From: Ananas comosus
Lineage: Eukaryota > Streptophyta > Magnoliopsida > Poales > Bromeliaceae
Direction of reading: 5' to 3'
NCBI RefSeq assembly: GCF_001540865.1
Contig: NC_033631.1
Location: 4,733,732-4,797,731 of the forward strand
Length of the DNA stretch: 64,000 bases
The first letter of the stretch is position 1, and each line of letters opens with the position of its first letter. Below are positions 10,265 through 20,783 of this stretch, one piece after another. The notes beneath the pieces were generated by a model, which worked only from the letters and a program-made list of their open reading frames with translations, was not told where the DNA came from and did not search any database. The position numbers and the translations under genes are program-made.

Positions 10265-12754
10265 TGTCACGCCCCAATCCCCGCCAATTTGGTCGGGTTC
10301 GGGTCGCGTCGACAGACGCCGAACGGACAGAGCCTCCCCTGTCCGCCCAAGGCTCTAACAATACATATATTAAGCAATTAACAAGAGAATTGCATATATA
10401 ATACAAGGCTTACTCGAGGGCAAGCAACAACGGAAGCGAAAGCTCTAAGCTAAATACAACACACATGATATTTGATTTCTTTTGAACCAAATTCAAGTAA
10501 ATAATACTATTACATTCCATTCGACCATCATATCTTTTTACATTTTGTCATCCACCAAATACATGATTGTTTTCACTTTACATACCTAATTCAACAAAAT
10601 AAAGTTGATACATGTATAACAAAAGGGAATGACTATAAAATGCATAAAGTCCCCGGTGGCAGCTACCTACGGCGCCAAACCCTTGCCTCGGTCCTCCGCC
10701 GCCCCGCTCGTGCTAGGACCTGTAGGGTTAGTGGTGTGAGAACTACAACGAAGTTCCCAGTGGGCTCGGCATCCGACCTCGCCGACTTACCCACTAGGTC
10801 TATCCAGGCATAAGTATTTCAAAGGAAGAAAAGTAACCATTACTAATGCAACTAATACTATGCCTGCAAGAAAGAGTCAGAAGATAAATAATTTTAATAC
10901 AAAATGGAAATGCATGCATGCTCCAATCATGATCAAACTTTGGCTCTTACCCAATCTTGCCGGTTAACTCTGTTAACCCCAATGACTCACAACCCAAAAT
11001 CCCTTAATAACGGGGGACTCGAACCTCCCTAGGGACCGTCAACTGGTGGGACTTTACCACGCCCAGTGGTGACCAACTCCGGAGCGCACCGCTCGAGGGG
11101 GAGCGACCTCCCTCAAGCCAAGACGAAAGGTGAGTGTCGATCTAATCCTCAACTCGAGGATTTATAGCCACTAGTCACAATGCCGATATCACAATAGGTC
11201 TCTACCTATTTATTTTTGCCACTTTCTAGGCTTTATCTTCGACCATGTCACTATGGGTCAAACTATTTTCAACGGTCATCTCTCAATGCAATTCTTGTTT
11301 CTATGTCAATGACACCCTTGTTTTCTAATGTCCAAGTCCATACGTACATTCACACATCTCGAGGGTCCAATCACACATGTCCGTTTAGGTCCAATCATTC
11401 TCTATGTTCAACTACATTAGAAGCATAAAAATGAAATCAAACCAAGTTCCACATGTAGCTACCCTACTATGCATGAATGGATATATATATATGCTCAAAA
11501 ATAGAGAAATAGACATAGAGGGGAATCCAACGATTCCGGCGTGCACCCCCCACCTCTATGAGTCGTGTGAGTGTAGAATATTAAGGCCCCCGCACTATAC
11601 GAAAGCCGATTCCGCGCCCTATAATTCAAATAGTGCCATATTAGGCCTTTTTGTACATGGACTATACTCTAACATTTTCGAAATATTAAACGAAGTTGTC
11701 CAACGTGTTTTGGGTACCCCCAATTGGGTTTCCACGGGGTCAATTTGTCCCCGAAAAATCCTAGGGCAAAAACCCCAAATTCAAGCCCTAATCTTGCCAT
11801 TTAGGGTTTTCCCATAAACCGATCCCAACCCTACGCGAAGAATAGCATAGGATCATCTAAGAAGCATCCTAATAAGGTTTCTAGACCTTTGGTACCAACC
11901 CTAGGGCTCCAAACCTCACTTCCAAGGATTCACCATGAGAGCACCTTGAGCTCTCATGGGTTCCATGGTGTCCATGGCTCAAAAGAGCTTCTAAAACCTC
12001 TAAGGAGCACAAAGCTCCAAATATCTCGACCAAAATCCAAACCCTAGAGGAAAACCTTACAAAACTTACCTCTAGTCCAAGCTCCACCAAGATTCTCCTT
12101 GTTGGAGAGCTCCTAGAACCTCCAAAGCCTCCAAATCCTCCTCCTCTTCTCTTCTTCTCCTTCTTCTCCAAGTCCTAGAGCATGGATTCTAGAGAGAGAA
12201 AGAGAGGAAATGGGAGAGAGAGGTGAAAATGGCTGTGGAAGAGAGGGGTGAGTCATATATAGTGTTGTAACAATTGCACTTAAGCCCCTCCACTTGTTTC
12301 CTCTTGAACTGCCCAGACTGGGCAATTTTCGCCTTCGGGGACCGGTCTCCCCGACCAGGGACCGGTTCCCGAACGGGGGTTTTCCAGGACTTCGCCAAAT
12401 TTTCGAGTTTTTCGGCTGTTGCGCAGCGAGGGACCGGTCTGCCCGTCAGGGACCGGTCTCCCGAGGACCGGTCTCACCACCAGGGACCGGNGGACCGGTC
12501 TCATCGCCAGGGACCGGATGCCTCAGGATTTCCTGGCAGGCTACGCGTACGGGGACCGGTCTCTCCTTCAGGGACCGGTCCCCGAGAGCTAAAAACCTGG
12601 GACTTAGCCAGATTTCCAGATTTGCTCTCCGGGTCCCTTTTTGCTCCGTTTATGAGCTCCAATGCACTTAGGGTTCACTTTAACTCGTTCAATTTCGCGT
12701 TCCGCTCGTTTTGACGGAACTCGGCAGGACTTACGAGGGATGTGGTATGTTACA
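10265..12754 (-). repeat. 5' LTR of the Tekay-like element
   Basis: 2490 bp from TGTCACGCCCC to GTATGTTACA; on the minus strand it runs TGTAACATACC...GGGGCGTGACA. It has a minus-strand TATA-like CTATATATGACT near 12253-12264, a pyrimidine-rich leader just downstream (12130-12240), and a block of GGACCGGTC words upstream (12340-12585). A weak copy of the shared LTR hairpin (GAACT/AGTTC) is at 10740-10756. It is cleaner than its partner at 2437-5154. Confidence 0.85.
12340..12585. repeat. GGACCGGTC-rich short repeat upstream of the LTR TATA
   Basis: About ten copies of GGACCGG, often as palindromic GGACCGGTC alternating with CCAGG words, lie just upstream of the minus-strand TATA. An ambiguous base at 12491 sits exactly between two copies, so the copy number is not secure. 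The paired LTR has fewer copies at about 4770-4980. Confidence 0.7.
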
Positions 12755-13254
12755 CTTTTGAAAGAAGAGGGGAAGGGAATTTTTTATTCCCTGTTTCTTT
12801 GGACCCTTCAACATTTCTTCGAAAATATCAAATCAAATTTGATGGCCGAACAGATCCACGCCACCGTCATCAACTTCACCGACGTCATCTACAGCATAGC
12901 CGGTTTGATACTTTCGAAAGAAGAGGGGAGGGGAATCTTTGATTCCCCGTTTCTTCAGACCTTTCAACATTTCTTCGAAAATGTCAAATTAAATCCGACG
13001 GCCAAACAAATCCGCACTACCGTCATCAACTTCATCGACATCATCTACAACACCGACGGTTTGATACTTTCGAAAGAAGAGGGGAGGGGAATCTTTGATT
13101 CCCTGTTTCTTCGGACCCGTCAACATTTCTTCGAAAATGTCAAATCAAATCCGATGGCCGAATAGATCCACGCCACCGTCATCAACTTCGTCGACGTCAT
13201 CTACAGCCTCGCAAGAAGAGGGGAGGGGAATCTTTGATTCCCCGTTTCTTCAGA
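12755..13254 (+). repeat. 156-bp tandem repeat, three full copies plus a partial
   Basis: Units begin CTTTCGAAAGAAGAGGGG at 12755, 12911 and 13067; a shortened fourth starts near 13206. The period is 156 bp, exactly 52 codons, and one frame is open through the copies (12662-13165), giving a repeating peptide with STFLRKYQI-like or HFFENVKSNP segments depending on frame. Open frames follow trivially from an in-frame period, so I do not call a gene. It begins directly at the LTR end. Confidence 0.85.
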
Positions 13255-13925
13255 CTCCAAATCAAAATTAAAACGGGGATTTCTTCGGACCCCAAATTGG
13301 AATCAAAACGGAGATTTCTTCGGACCCCAAATCAGAACGAAACGGGAATTTCTTCGGACCCCAAATCAAATTGGAAAATCAAATCCAAATTAGAGAATCA
13401 AACGGGGATTTCTTCGGACCCCAAATCAAATCCAATTGGAATCAAAATGGGGATTTTTTCGGACCCCAAATCAGAACCAAACGGAGATTTCTTCGAACCC
13501 CAAATCAAATTGGAAAATCAAATCCAAATTAGAGAATCAAACGGGGATTTCTTCGGACCCCAAATCAAATCCAATTGGAGAATCAAACGGCGATTTCTTC
13601 GGACCCCAAATCAGAACCAAACAGGGATTTCTTTGGATCCCAAATCAAATTGGAAAATCAAATCCAAATTAGAGAATCAAACGGGGATTTTTTCGGACCC
13701 CAAATCAAATCCAATTGGAAAATCAAACGGGGATTTCTTCGGACCCCAAATCAAATTGGAAAATCAAATCCAAATTGAAAAATCAAAACGGAGATTTATT
13801 CGGACCCCAAACCCAAATCGAGATAAAAAAGGGATTTCTTCGGACCCCAAATCAAACCAAAATCAAAGAGGGATTTCTTCGGATCCGAATCAAGTTGCAA
13901 AAGAGGATTGCCTCGAACCCGAAAT
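13255..13925 (+). repeat. Minisatellite with GGATTTCTTCGGACCCCAAATC core
   Basis: About 16 copies of a core near GGATTTCTTCGGACCCCAAA, spaced by 25-60 bp fillers such as AAATCAAATCCAAATTAGAG. The core resembles part of the 156-bp unit next to it, so this field probably grew from a piece of that unit. The frame across it (GDFFGPQIKS repeated) is a by-product of spacing. Confidence 0.85.
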
Positions 13926-14560
13926 AGAATTAAAAAGAAAAACAAGTTCACATAAGAAACCAAACCAAATCCACAAATAAACCCAAACCCAATCCAAATC
14001 AAGTTCACATAAGAACCCAAACCAAATCCACAAATAAACCCAAACCCAATCCAAATCAAGTCCACATAAGAACCCAAACCAAATCCACAAATAAGCCCAA
14101 ACCCAATCCAAATCAAGTCCACATAAGAACCCAAACCAAATCCACAAATAAACCCAAACCCAATCCAAATCAAGTCCACATAAGAACCCAAACCAAATCC
14201 ACAAATAAACCCAAACCCAAACCAAACCAAGTCCACAAATAAACCCAGAAATAAACCGAAACTTGAACCCAAATAAACCCAAACCCAATCCAAATCAAGT
14301 CCACAAATAAACCCAAACTTGAACCCAAATAAAATCCGAATTCAAATCCAAACCAAATCAAATCCAAACCTAAAATCAAATACAGTCCACAAATAAACCT
14401 AAACCCAAAACCCAAATAAACCCAAACCCAAAACCTAAATTAAATCCGAACCCAAACCCTAAACCAAACCCAAACCAAGTCCACTTAAAGAACCCAAACC
14501 CAACTCAAATCAAGGCCACAATCCAAATCGAAACCCAAAACTCAAATCCAACTTCTAACT
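13926..14560 (+). repeat. 57-bp C/A-rich tandem repeat
   Basis: Four to five good copies of a 57-bp unit (AAGTCCACATAAGAACCC then AAACCAAATCCACAAATAA and a CCCAAACCCAATCC tail) lie between 13960 and 14230, then degrade into runs of AACCCAAACCC. The plus strand is almost free of G. 57 bp is 19 codons, which explains the long minus-strand open frames rich in GFGLGSYVDLIWI; these are not genes. Confidence 0.85.
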
Positions 14561-15360
14561 TAGGCTCATGAACCTAAACCATACCTAAGTTCGTGAACCA
14601 AATCCCAAATCCTATACACAAGTTCATGAATCAAGTCTCATGAACCAAAACTCATAAACCAAGTTCATGAACCATGAACCATGAACCATGAACTATGAAA
14701 CCATGATCCAAGTTCATGAATCATAAATCAAGTCCATAAACCAAGATTCATGAGCCAAGTTCATAAACCTCATCCATGAACCATATCCCAGTTCATGAAC
14801 GAAATCCCATACACCAAACCTCATGAACCATAAACCACAACCCAAGCCCATGGACCAAATCCTATAGCTTATTCAAGTTCGTGAACCAAACACCACGAAC
14901 CATACCCAAGTCCCATAAACCATGAATCAAGTTCGTGAACCAAACACCACGAACCATACCCAAATTCATGAACCATAAACCAAACCCCATGAACCATACA
15001 CCAAAATGAACCATGAACCAAATCCATAAACCAAGTCCACAAACCTCATAAACCAAATTTATGAACCATGAACCATGAACCATGAACCAAGTCTATAAAC
15101 CTCATCCATGAACTATATCCAAGTTTATGAACCATACACCATAAACCATAAACCAAGACCATATACCCAACCTTATGAACCATAAACCATATCCAAGTTC
15201 ATGAACTGAGTCTCATGAACCATACCCCATGAACCATACACCAATTCCATACATGAACCAAATAAATCAAAACCCATATACCAAGTTTATGAATCATAAA
15301 CCAAGTTCATGAACCAAATCTCATGAATTATACACCAAATCCCATATACCAAATCTTGAA
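14561..15360 (+). repeat. Degenerate CATGAACCATAAACC repeat field
   Basis: Dozens of irregular copies of CATGAACC, ATAAACCAAG and CAAGTTCATGAACC, with about 28-35 bp between similar units and no strict period. C/A-rich plus strand, as in the preceding field. No gene is visible. Confidence 0.75.
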
Positions 15361-15370
15361 CCTTTTCTTT

Positions 15371-16117
15371 ACTCTAGCTCATATACCTAGAGTGAAAAGT
15401 AAATATCGACTACCCCTAATACATATACTTAGAGCTAAGTCAATCGCCTTAGCACATATACTAAGGCAAAACATCTCCAAATCAACAGAGTTCTAAATTA
15501 TACACTTAGAATTCAATCAAATGATATCAAGTTCATGCGAACTCTAACACATATACTTAGAGTTTATCCGACTAACCCTGACATATATCCTTAGGGTCTA
15601 GTCAACCTTTTGCTCTAGCACATATACCTAGAGTGGAAGTCAAACCAAGCTCGACTAGTCCTAACCCATATACTTAGGGTCTAGTCAGTCTTTTGCTCTA
15701 GCACATCTACCTAGAGTGAAATCCATACCCGATCGAGCTCTAATACATATACTTAGAGCTCAAATCCGACGGAACCTAACATAATACCTTAGGGCTTAGT
15801 CAGATCCTCACTCTAGCACATATAACTAGAGTGAAAAATTTATTAAACTCGGTTAATCCTGATACATATACTCAGGAATTAACCACCCTCTGCTTTCGGG
15901 TAATTCGACCCACCTCAATACATATACATGAGGTCAGGTCACATCTCCACCTTGGAATATACAACCAAGCTGAATATAATCGGACTCTAAGACATATGCT
16001 TAGAGCCAATTAGACTCTAATACATAGAGTTTAGTATCGACTAGGTCTTAATACATATACTTAAGACCTAGTCAATCTCAAATCCAACTGAATCCTAATA
16101 CATATACTTAGGATTCA
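15371..16117. repeat. Array of about 18 short hairpins, fixed 9-nt loop, changing stems
   Basis: Each unit is a small inverted repeat around a loop close to TACATATAC or CACATATAC, nearly always nine nucleotides. Stem sequences differ from unit to unit but remain complementary. Clear examples: ACTCTAG/CTAGAGT 15371-15393; GCCTTAG/CTAAGGC 15446-15467; AACTCTAA/TTAGAGTT 15540-15564; GAGCTCTAA/TTAGAGCTC 15735-15761; CACTCTAG/CTAGAGTG 15809-15833; GGTTAATCCTGA/TCAGGAATTAACC 15851-15884; GACTAGGTCTTAA/TTAAGACCTAGTC 16039-16073 (13 bp perfect); TGAATCCTAA/TTAGGATTCA 16089-16117. Units are 30-60 bp apart. I do not recognise a named element. A direct tandem repeat would share stem sequence; here the loop is shared and the pairing is kept. 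Confidence 0.85.
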
Positions 16118-16329
16118 ATAAACCAAGACACAATTCATTTCATCCTCTCTACAAAGGTCTCTTAATCGAAGGTACCCCAATGCCATGGGGGTAATTAACA
16201 ATAGATGCTTGCATCTATTGGAAGCCATGGACCCGCGATACCTGATACCCACATACATATAAATACTCATCTGAATCATGAATACTACCCCACGGCCGAT
16301 ATCCATCGACCGTGCGAGGTGCGTCATTC
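16118..16329. other. Unassigned junction
   Basis: Between the hairpin array and the next LTR body I see only a short palindromic word (AGATGCTTGCATCT near 16203) and no coding or element signature. Confidence 0.4.
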
Positions 16330-18543
16330 GTGGTGGCAGACAGCAATGCAGATCATGCAATCAACTAAGCAGATCATCCGATACTATTTTTCATCTCGCT
16401 ATCCATAGATCATACCCAACTAGCTTCTAAGGTTTCTACTACCTTAGATCCAAGCTATTTACCAATTGCTCTTGAGGTTTCATCTATCATAACCAAACTA
16501 TCCACCCGACTCGGCCTCGAGTCAATCCTATGCGGAGTACCGCGCACTCTGCTGCATCCACAGCCCAATCATTTACCCTTTTTTGTAACCCAATCTTTCC
16601 GGCTAACCCGAATGTTGAGCCACGACTCACAACCAAATCCCTACAATCGTGAGGAGCTTCCACTATACTCACCCGGGACCGTCTGCGGGGAAGCTATGCT
16701 AACCCCTACCTGAAGTACTCTCGAAACCAAGCTTGGGTGGAGCGACCACCGACAAGTGAAACAGACGTAATGTGAGTATGATCCAATCCTCTAGCTTGAG
16801 GATACCCTGCCAACTAGTAGTAATCAAGCCGGGATAAACACCAATCCCAATCCTCATATACTGAGTAATCACAATGCCTCTGGCTAATGCCACAATGTCA
16901 CAATGTCTCTAGCTAATGCTACAATGTCACAATGTCTCTAGCCAAATGCCACAATGTCACGATATCTCTAGCTAATGCCACAATGTCACGATGTCTCTAG
17001 CCAAATGCCACAATATCACAATGTCTCTAGTTAATGCCATAATGTCACAATGGCTCTAGCTAATGCCACAATGTCATAATGTCTCTTGCCAAATGCCACA
17101 ATGTCACAATGTCTCTAGCTAATGCCACAATGTCACAATGTCTCTAAGTTCTCATTGTTATGTCAAATGCCACAATATTACAATTACACATGCATATACT
17201 TTTTAGCAAATTCTACAACTTGCCAACATGCATAATTTCATCTAGCATATTCCACAATATTAACATTCATATACCATCTAGCATATTTTCCATAATAACA
17301 ACATGCATATTCTTTGTCATCCAAGGGTAGTTATACGTATCATCTCATGCATTCACATGGTATCTACCTATGCATTCATGTATGTAATTAACTACCGCTA
17401 CATGCATCAACGACAAACCACTTCACTTTGACATGGAAGTGACCTAATCACTTCAGTGAAGCACAACCCACCTCGCAATGCTATCTGATTGCTTGTAGTC
17501 ACTTGCAATCGAACTGCCGCGGCACACGTGATCCTGTTCGGCTCGATCTCGCAATTGATCACCGAACGTGCATCGATTTCCAACCTAGAGTTGTCAGGGG
17601 TTCATCTCTAACATTCAATTAGAGAATTATAAGGTTAACTTAGATCAAAACCCTAAAATCCCAAAACCCCCAAGCTTTTCACATATCCTTCAAACATCCC
17701 AAAACTCATGGAGCAACATGTTAAGCTAGCTTAGAATAGTTTAGGGATCACTAGAATACCATTCATGAAGAATTTAACACAAACCCTAGCTTCAACCATG
17801 AAATCTCACCTTAGGCCACCATGCTCACCAAGCTAAATCCACCATTGGAGAGCCCCAAGCTTCCTCTCCAAGCTATTCCAAGTTTAACCTCCAATTTCTC
17901 CTCCAATTCTTCTCTTTGGTGGAGAGATTACAAGAGAGGGAGAAAGATGTGAGCTTAGAGAGAAAGAGAGAAAGAGAGAAGACTTGCTTCCCCTCTCTCT
18001 CTCGGGTTGAGCCAGAACAAATGGGGAGAAGCAATTGTTACATATATAGACCCCCAACATTAATACAATTTTTAGTTTAGCATTTCAGAATCTGAAGTTT
18101 TTCACCGGAGCCCTTCTAAATGTCCGTTTGCTCTCAAATTTAACAGTCAGGCTCGGTTTAACTTAACAAGAAGAACGGAATCTTAACTTCTCAGTTTCGA
18201 CCATTTTTTATCATCGAAAGCTCTACCGACTAAAATCTCTAGTAGATAGCAGTCAGATTTTATTTTTCACTTTACGGGCGTAGGAATGACATGAAACTTT
18301 AAATCTAGCCTCATAAAAATAATTCCAACATATTCTCAAATTTTCACAATTTTTTGATACTGTGAATTTTTGCTAAAAGATCAGCCTCGTTTCTTACAGA
18401 AAATTCTAAATCTTCTATTTCCATTCCAATTTCAGCACAAGTTATTTCCGACTTATATTTCACTTCTTTAAGTCCAATAAAAATAGTATCTTACACTATT
18501 TTTATTTATACATACTTTTATATTAAAAATTCGGTACATTACA
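16330..18543 (-). mobile_element. Gypsy LTR lacking its U5-side end (LTR I)
   Basis: Reverse-complement match to LTR B along its length: the CTAGCTTCTAAGGTTTC block, the CCCGGGACCGTCTGCGGGG region, the 29-bp minisatellite, the GAACTGCCGCGGCACACGTG block and a minus-strand TATA near 18040-18055. It ends TTCGGTACATTACA, the complement of LTR B's TGTAATGTACCGAA start. The TGTCACGCC end and the first 500 or so bases are absent, replaced by the repeat fields. It abuts the gag relic at 18544, so it probably inserted there and then lost its far end. Confidence 0.75.
16881..17153. repeat. 29/30-bp minisatellite in LTR I, nine units
   Basis: Nine units of GCTAATGCCACAATGTCACA plus ATGTCTCTA (29 bp), alternating with a 30-bp variant beginning GCCAAATGCC. 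LTR B carries only about three units of the same repeat on the other strand (21426-21515). Confidence 0.85.
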
Positions 18544-19621
18544 ACTGGATCGTGGAGAAGTGGTTGATGCACATGGAAAAACTTTTCTATGACACCTTTG
18601 TGGAGGAGAGGGACAGAGTTTGGCTCGCCACTCATCACCTTGTCGGCGAGGCCTACCTTTGGTGGTTGGATATCCGAGACAACCCCAACACGGATTTGTC
18701 GGCTATTTCTTGGAAACGGCTCAAGGAGCTTCTGTTGGCGCACTGCTTCCCCGACAGTGTCAAGAGGCAAATGGAGAAGGACTTGCGCGGCTTGCGCCAG
18801 GGGGAGTGGACGGTGGTCGAGTATGAGCGGGAGTTCTCCCGGCTCCACCATTGCGTGCCTTTCGTCGTGCGGGACAATGAGGACAAGGCCCACATTTTTT
18901 AGAGTGGATTTCGGCCGTCGATCTTCCGCTTCGTGCAATCGTCGAATCTGCAGACCTACCGGGAAGTGGTGAACTGCGCTCTCATTGTGGAGAGAGGCGC
19001 GGCGGATGTGCAGGAACGAAGAGATGGCTTAGACAAGGGTACGGGTAAGAGACCCGCGACTGAGGGTGCGAGTTAGGCGCACTCTAGGAGGCCGCCGAGA
19101 CCCCCGAGGAGCGAGTCGAGAGGGTGTGGCTCATCTGAGCAGCGAGAAGGTTCTGATCGTCGCCGACCTCCTAAGTGTGTGATCTGCGGTGGTCCCCACA
19201 TTCCACCGCAGTGTCCGCAGCGGGGAGGCAGGTACTTTCTCTGTGGCCAGGAGGGCTACTTTCGGACAGAGTGCCCGAAGGGTTCGTCACGGGCACCGTC
19301 ATCTGCATCGGCACTAGCTTTACCAGCTTCTAGCTAGGGGACACCATCGGGGCACTACCAGTCTGGACGGTCACCCGTCCAGCGACAGACTGAGGGGTCA
19401 CGACAGGCCCTGAGTAGGCGCATGTATGCGACTCAGACAGAGGAGGCGGCAGCAGCCGAGGATGTGGTGGCAGGTGTCATTTTATTAAATGACATTAGAG
19501 TTCGAGCTTTATTTGATACTGGTGCATCGCATTCATTCATAGATAGGTTGTTTGCCGAGTTCCATGGCATCCTATTAGCATCTTTGTTGCATCCTGAACG
19601 AGTTATTGTACCCGACCACAC
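18544..19621 (+). pseudogene. Gypsy gag and protease relic
   Basis: The frame starts mid-gag at TWIVEKWLMHMEKLFYD and continues LRQGEWTVVEYEREF, the same architecture as the Tekay-like gag at 9.0-9.9 kb. In-frame TAG codons lie near 18899, 19074 and 19335; the last two stand where CAG would fit. The CVICGGPHIPPQC finger is kept, but the following knuckle reads RYFLCGQEGYFRTEC, so the first Cys and the His are both Tyr and zinc binding is lost. The protease FDTGASHSF is near 19512-19538. The frame is cut at 19621 by solo LTR A and continues at 27275. No restored product is possible as it stands. Confidence 0.85.
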
Positions 19622-20394
19622 TGTCACGCCCCAACGCTCGCCTATTTGGTCGGATTCGGACACGCCAACAGACCGCCGAACGGACAGAGTTTTTCCTGTA
19701 CATTCTAGGCGTCACAATCCATACAATTCACGAGATTCCAACCAGGAACATAATTTAAACACAGATTGCATAAGGAAGGTATTGAAAACATAAATCCTAT
19801 GCTATTACAAGCATTCACCACATTTAATTTACATATTATATTTTTGTTTCCACTTAACCTCCAAATACAATCAAGTTATTACAATTTTACTACAACTTTG
19901 TTGTTTTCATTTCTATACCCCTAGCTAAGCCGACTTGGGGTACTGCTATCTCTGGTCACAATGGTAGGGTGCTTGTAATGTACCGAACTCCTACGGTTAT
20001 GAAATTTCGGTGGGAACTTGCTCGAAGAGTTGTTAGAGTAGTTCCGGTGAAGTTCGGGAGCATTTGAGTGTTTTCGGTACGCGTTGGGCGCGAAAATGGA
20101 ACTCGAAAAGCTATGTTTAACTTTGGCCTAAATCCGGCAAGCGTGGATGAAAAGATGGCCTAAACGCGCTCAAAAATGTGTTACGGGGGTCTCAGAACGA
20201 TTAGAAATGCATCGGAGGCCCCGGGAGCGAAAACGAAGTAAATCGGTGAAAAGCTGAAAAAGGCTGAAATTTGCAAAATTTCTGGACCTACGGGGTCCGG
20301 ACCCTAGGGCCAAGGTCTAGACCCCGAACCCGTGTTTTCCCTAGTAAGAGCAGGGGCAGTTTGGTAATTGAGGAGAGAGGCTTTTATAAAGGGG

Positions 20395-20400
20395 GCTTCT
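20395..20400 (+). promoter_or_regulatory. TATA box of LTR B
   Basis: TATAAA followed by a C/T-rich stretch with TTCTTCTTCC, as is usual for plant LTR promoters. It lies about 100 bases downstream of the CCGG palindromes. Confidence 0.6.
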
Positions 20401-20783
20401 TCTTCCTTCTTTCTTCTTCCTCAGCCCAAAGCACTACACACACACTCATGGGTAGAGAGAGAAGCTCCTCTCTCTCTAGCTTTCCCACTTTCCCTCTCTA
20501 GATATCTCTCCCAAATTTGAAAGGTTGGCGGAGAGCGAGCTTCGTGTGCCCGGTGGAGCGGCATGCTTTCGACTCGGGGTTCACATTTTAGTAAGTGTTT
20601 AGGATTTGGTTAAATCCTTCATGAATGACATTCTAACGATCCCTAGGCTATTAAATACATGTTCCTCCATTTAATTTTGGGTTATTTGGAGAATATGCTC
20701 ATGCTAGGGTTAGAATGGGGGTCTTGGGGCAAATGAGGGTTTGATTTAAATTAACCCTATTATTCTTTAATTGAAGGTTAGAG

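Larger units (their letters stand above)
2437..12754 (-). mobile_element. Tekay/Del-like Ty3/gypsy chromovirus
   Basis: Minus-strand LTR retrotransposon of about 10.3 kb. The 3' LTR is at 2437-5154 and the 5' LTR at 10265-12754. In element order it has a Met tRNA primer site, gag with zinc knuckles, protease, RT, RNase H, integrase, a chromodomain-like tail and a purine tract. The long LTRs, the FNPPTF-type gag, the Met primer site and the C-terminal tail fit the Tekay (Del) chromovirus lineage. I could not find a matching target duplication. The left LTR and the 3' half of pol are full of single-base indels, whereas gag-protease-RT is open, an abrupt contrast at about 7440. Autonomous function is not supported as the sequence stands. 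Confidence 0.85.

Noticed and set aside
12662..13165. 167-codon open frame over the 156-bp repeat as a gene
   Set aside because: The frame stays open because the period is a multiple of three, it starts inside the neighbouring LTR, and no domain is recognisable.
13234..13980. 248-codon frame with repeated GDFFGPQIK motif as a repetitive protein gene
   Set aside because: It is a minisatellite read through. No promoter, start context or non-repeat part, and it merges into another satellite.
13796..14293. Long minus-strand frame rich in G, F, W and L as a membrane or glycine-rich protein
   Set aside because: It is the complement of the 57-bp repeat (19 codons); hydrophobicity follows from the C/A-rich strand.
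13926..14560. Interstitial telomere array
   Set aside because: Units are CCCAAA and CCCAAT within a 57-bp repeat, not the plant CCCTAAA repeat.
15371..17153. CRISPR-like array of repeats and spacers
   Set aside because: Plant retrotransposon context, no cas genes, repeats of only 9 bases or 29 bp directly tandem, and no unique equal-length spacers.
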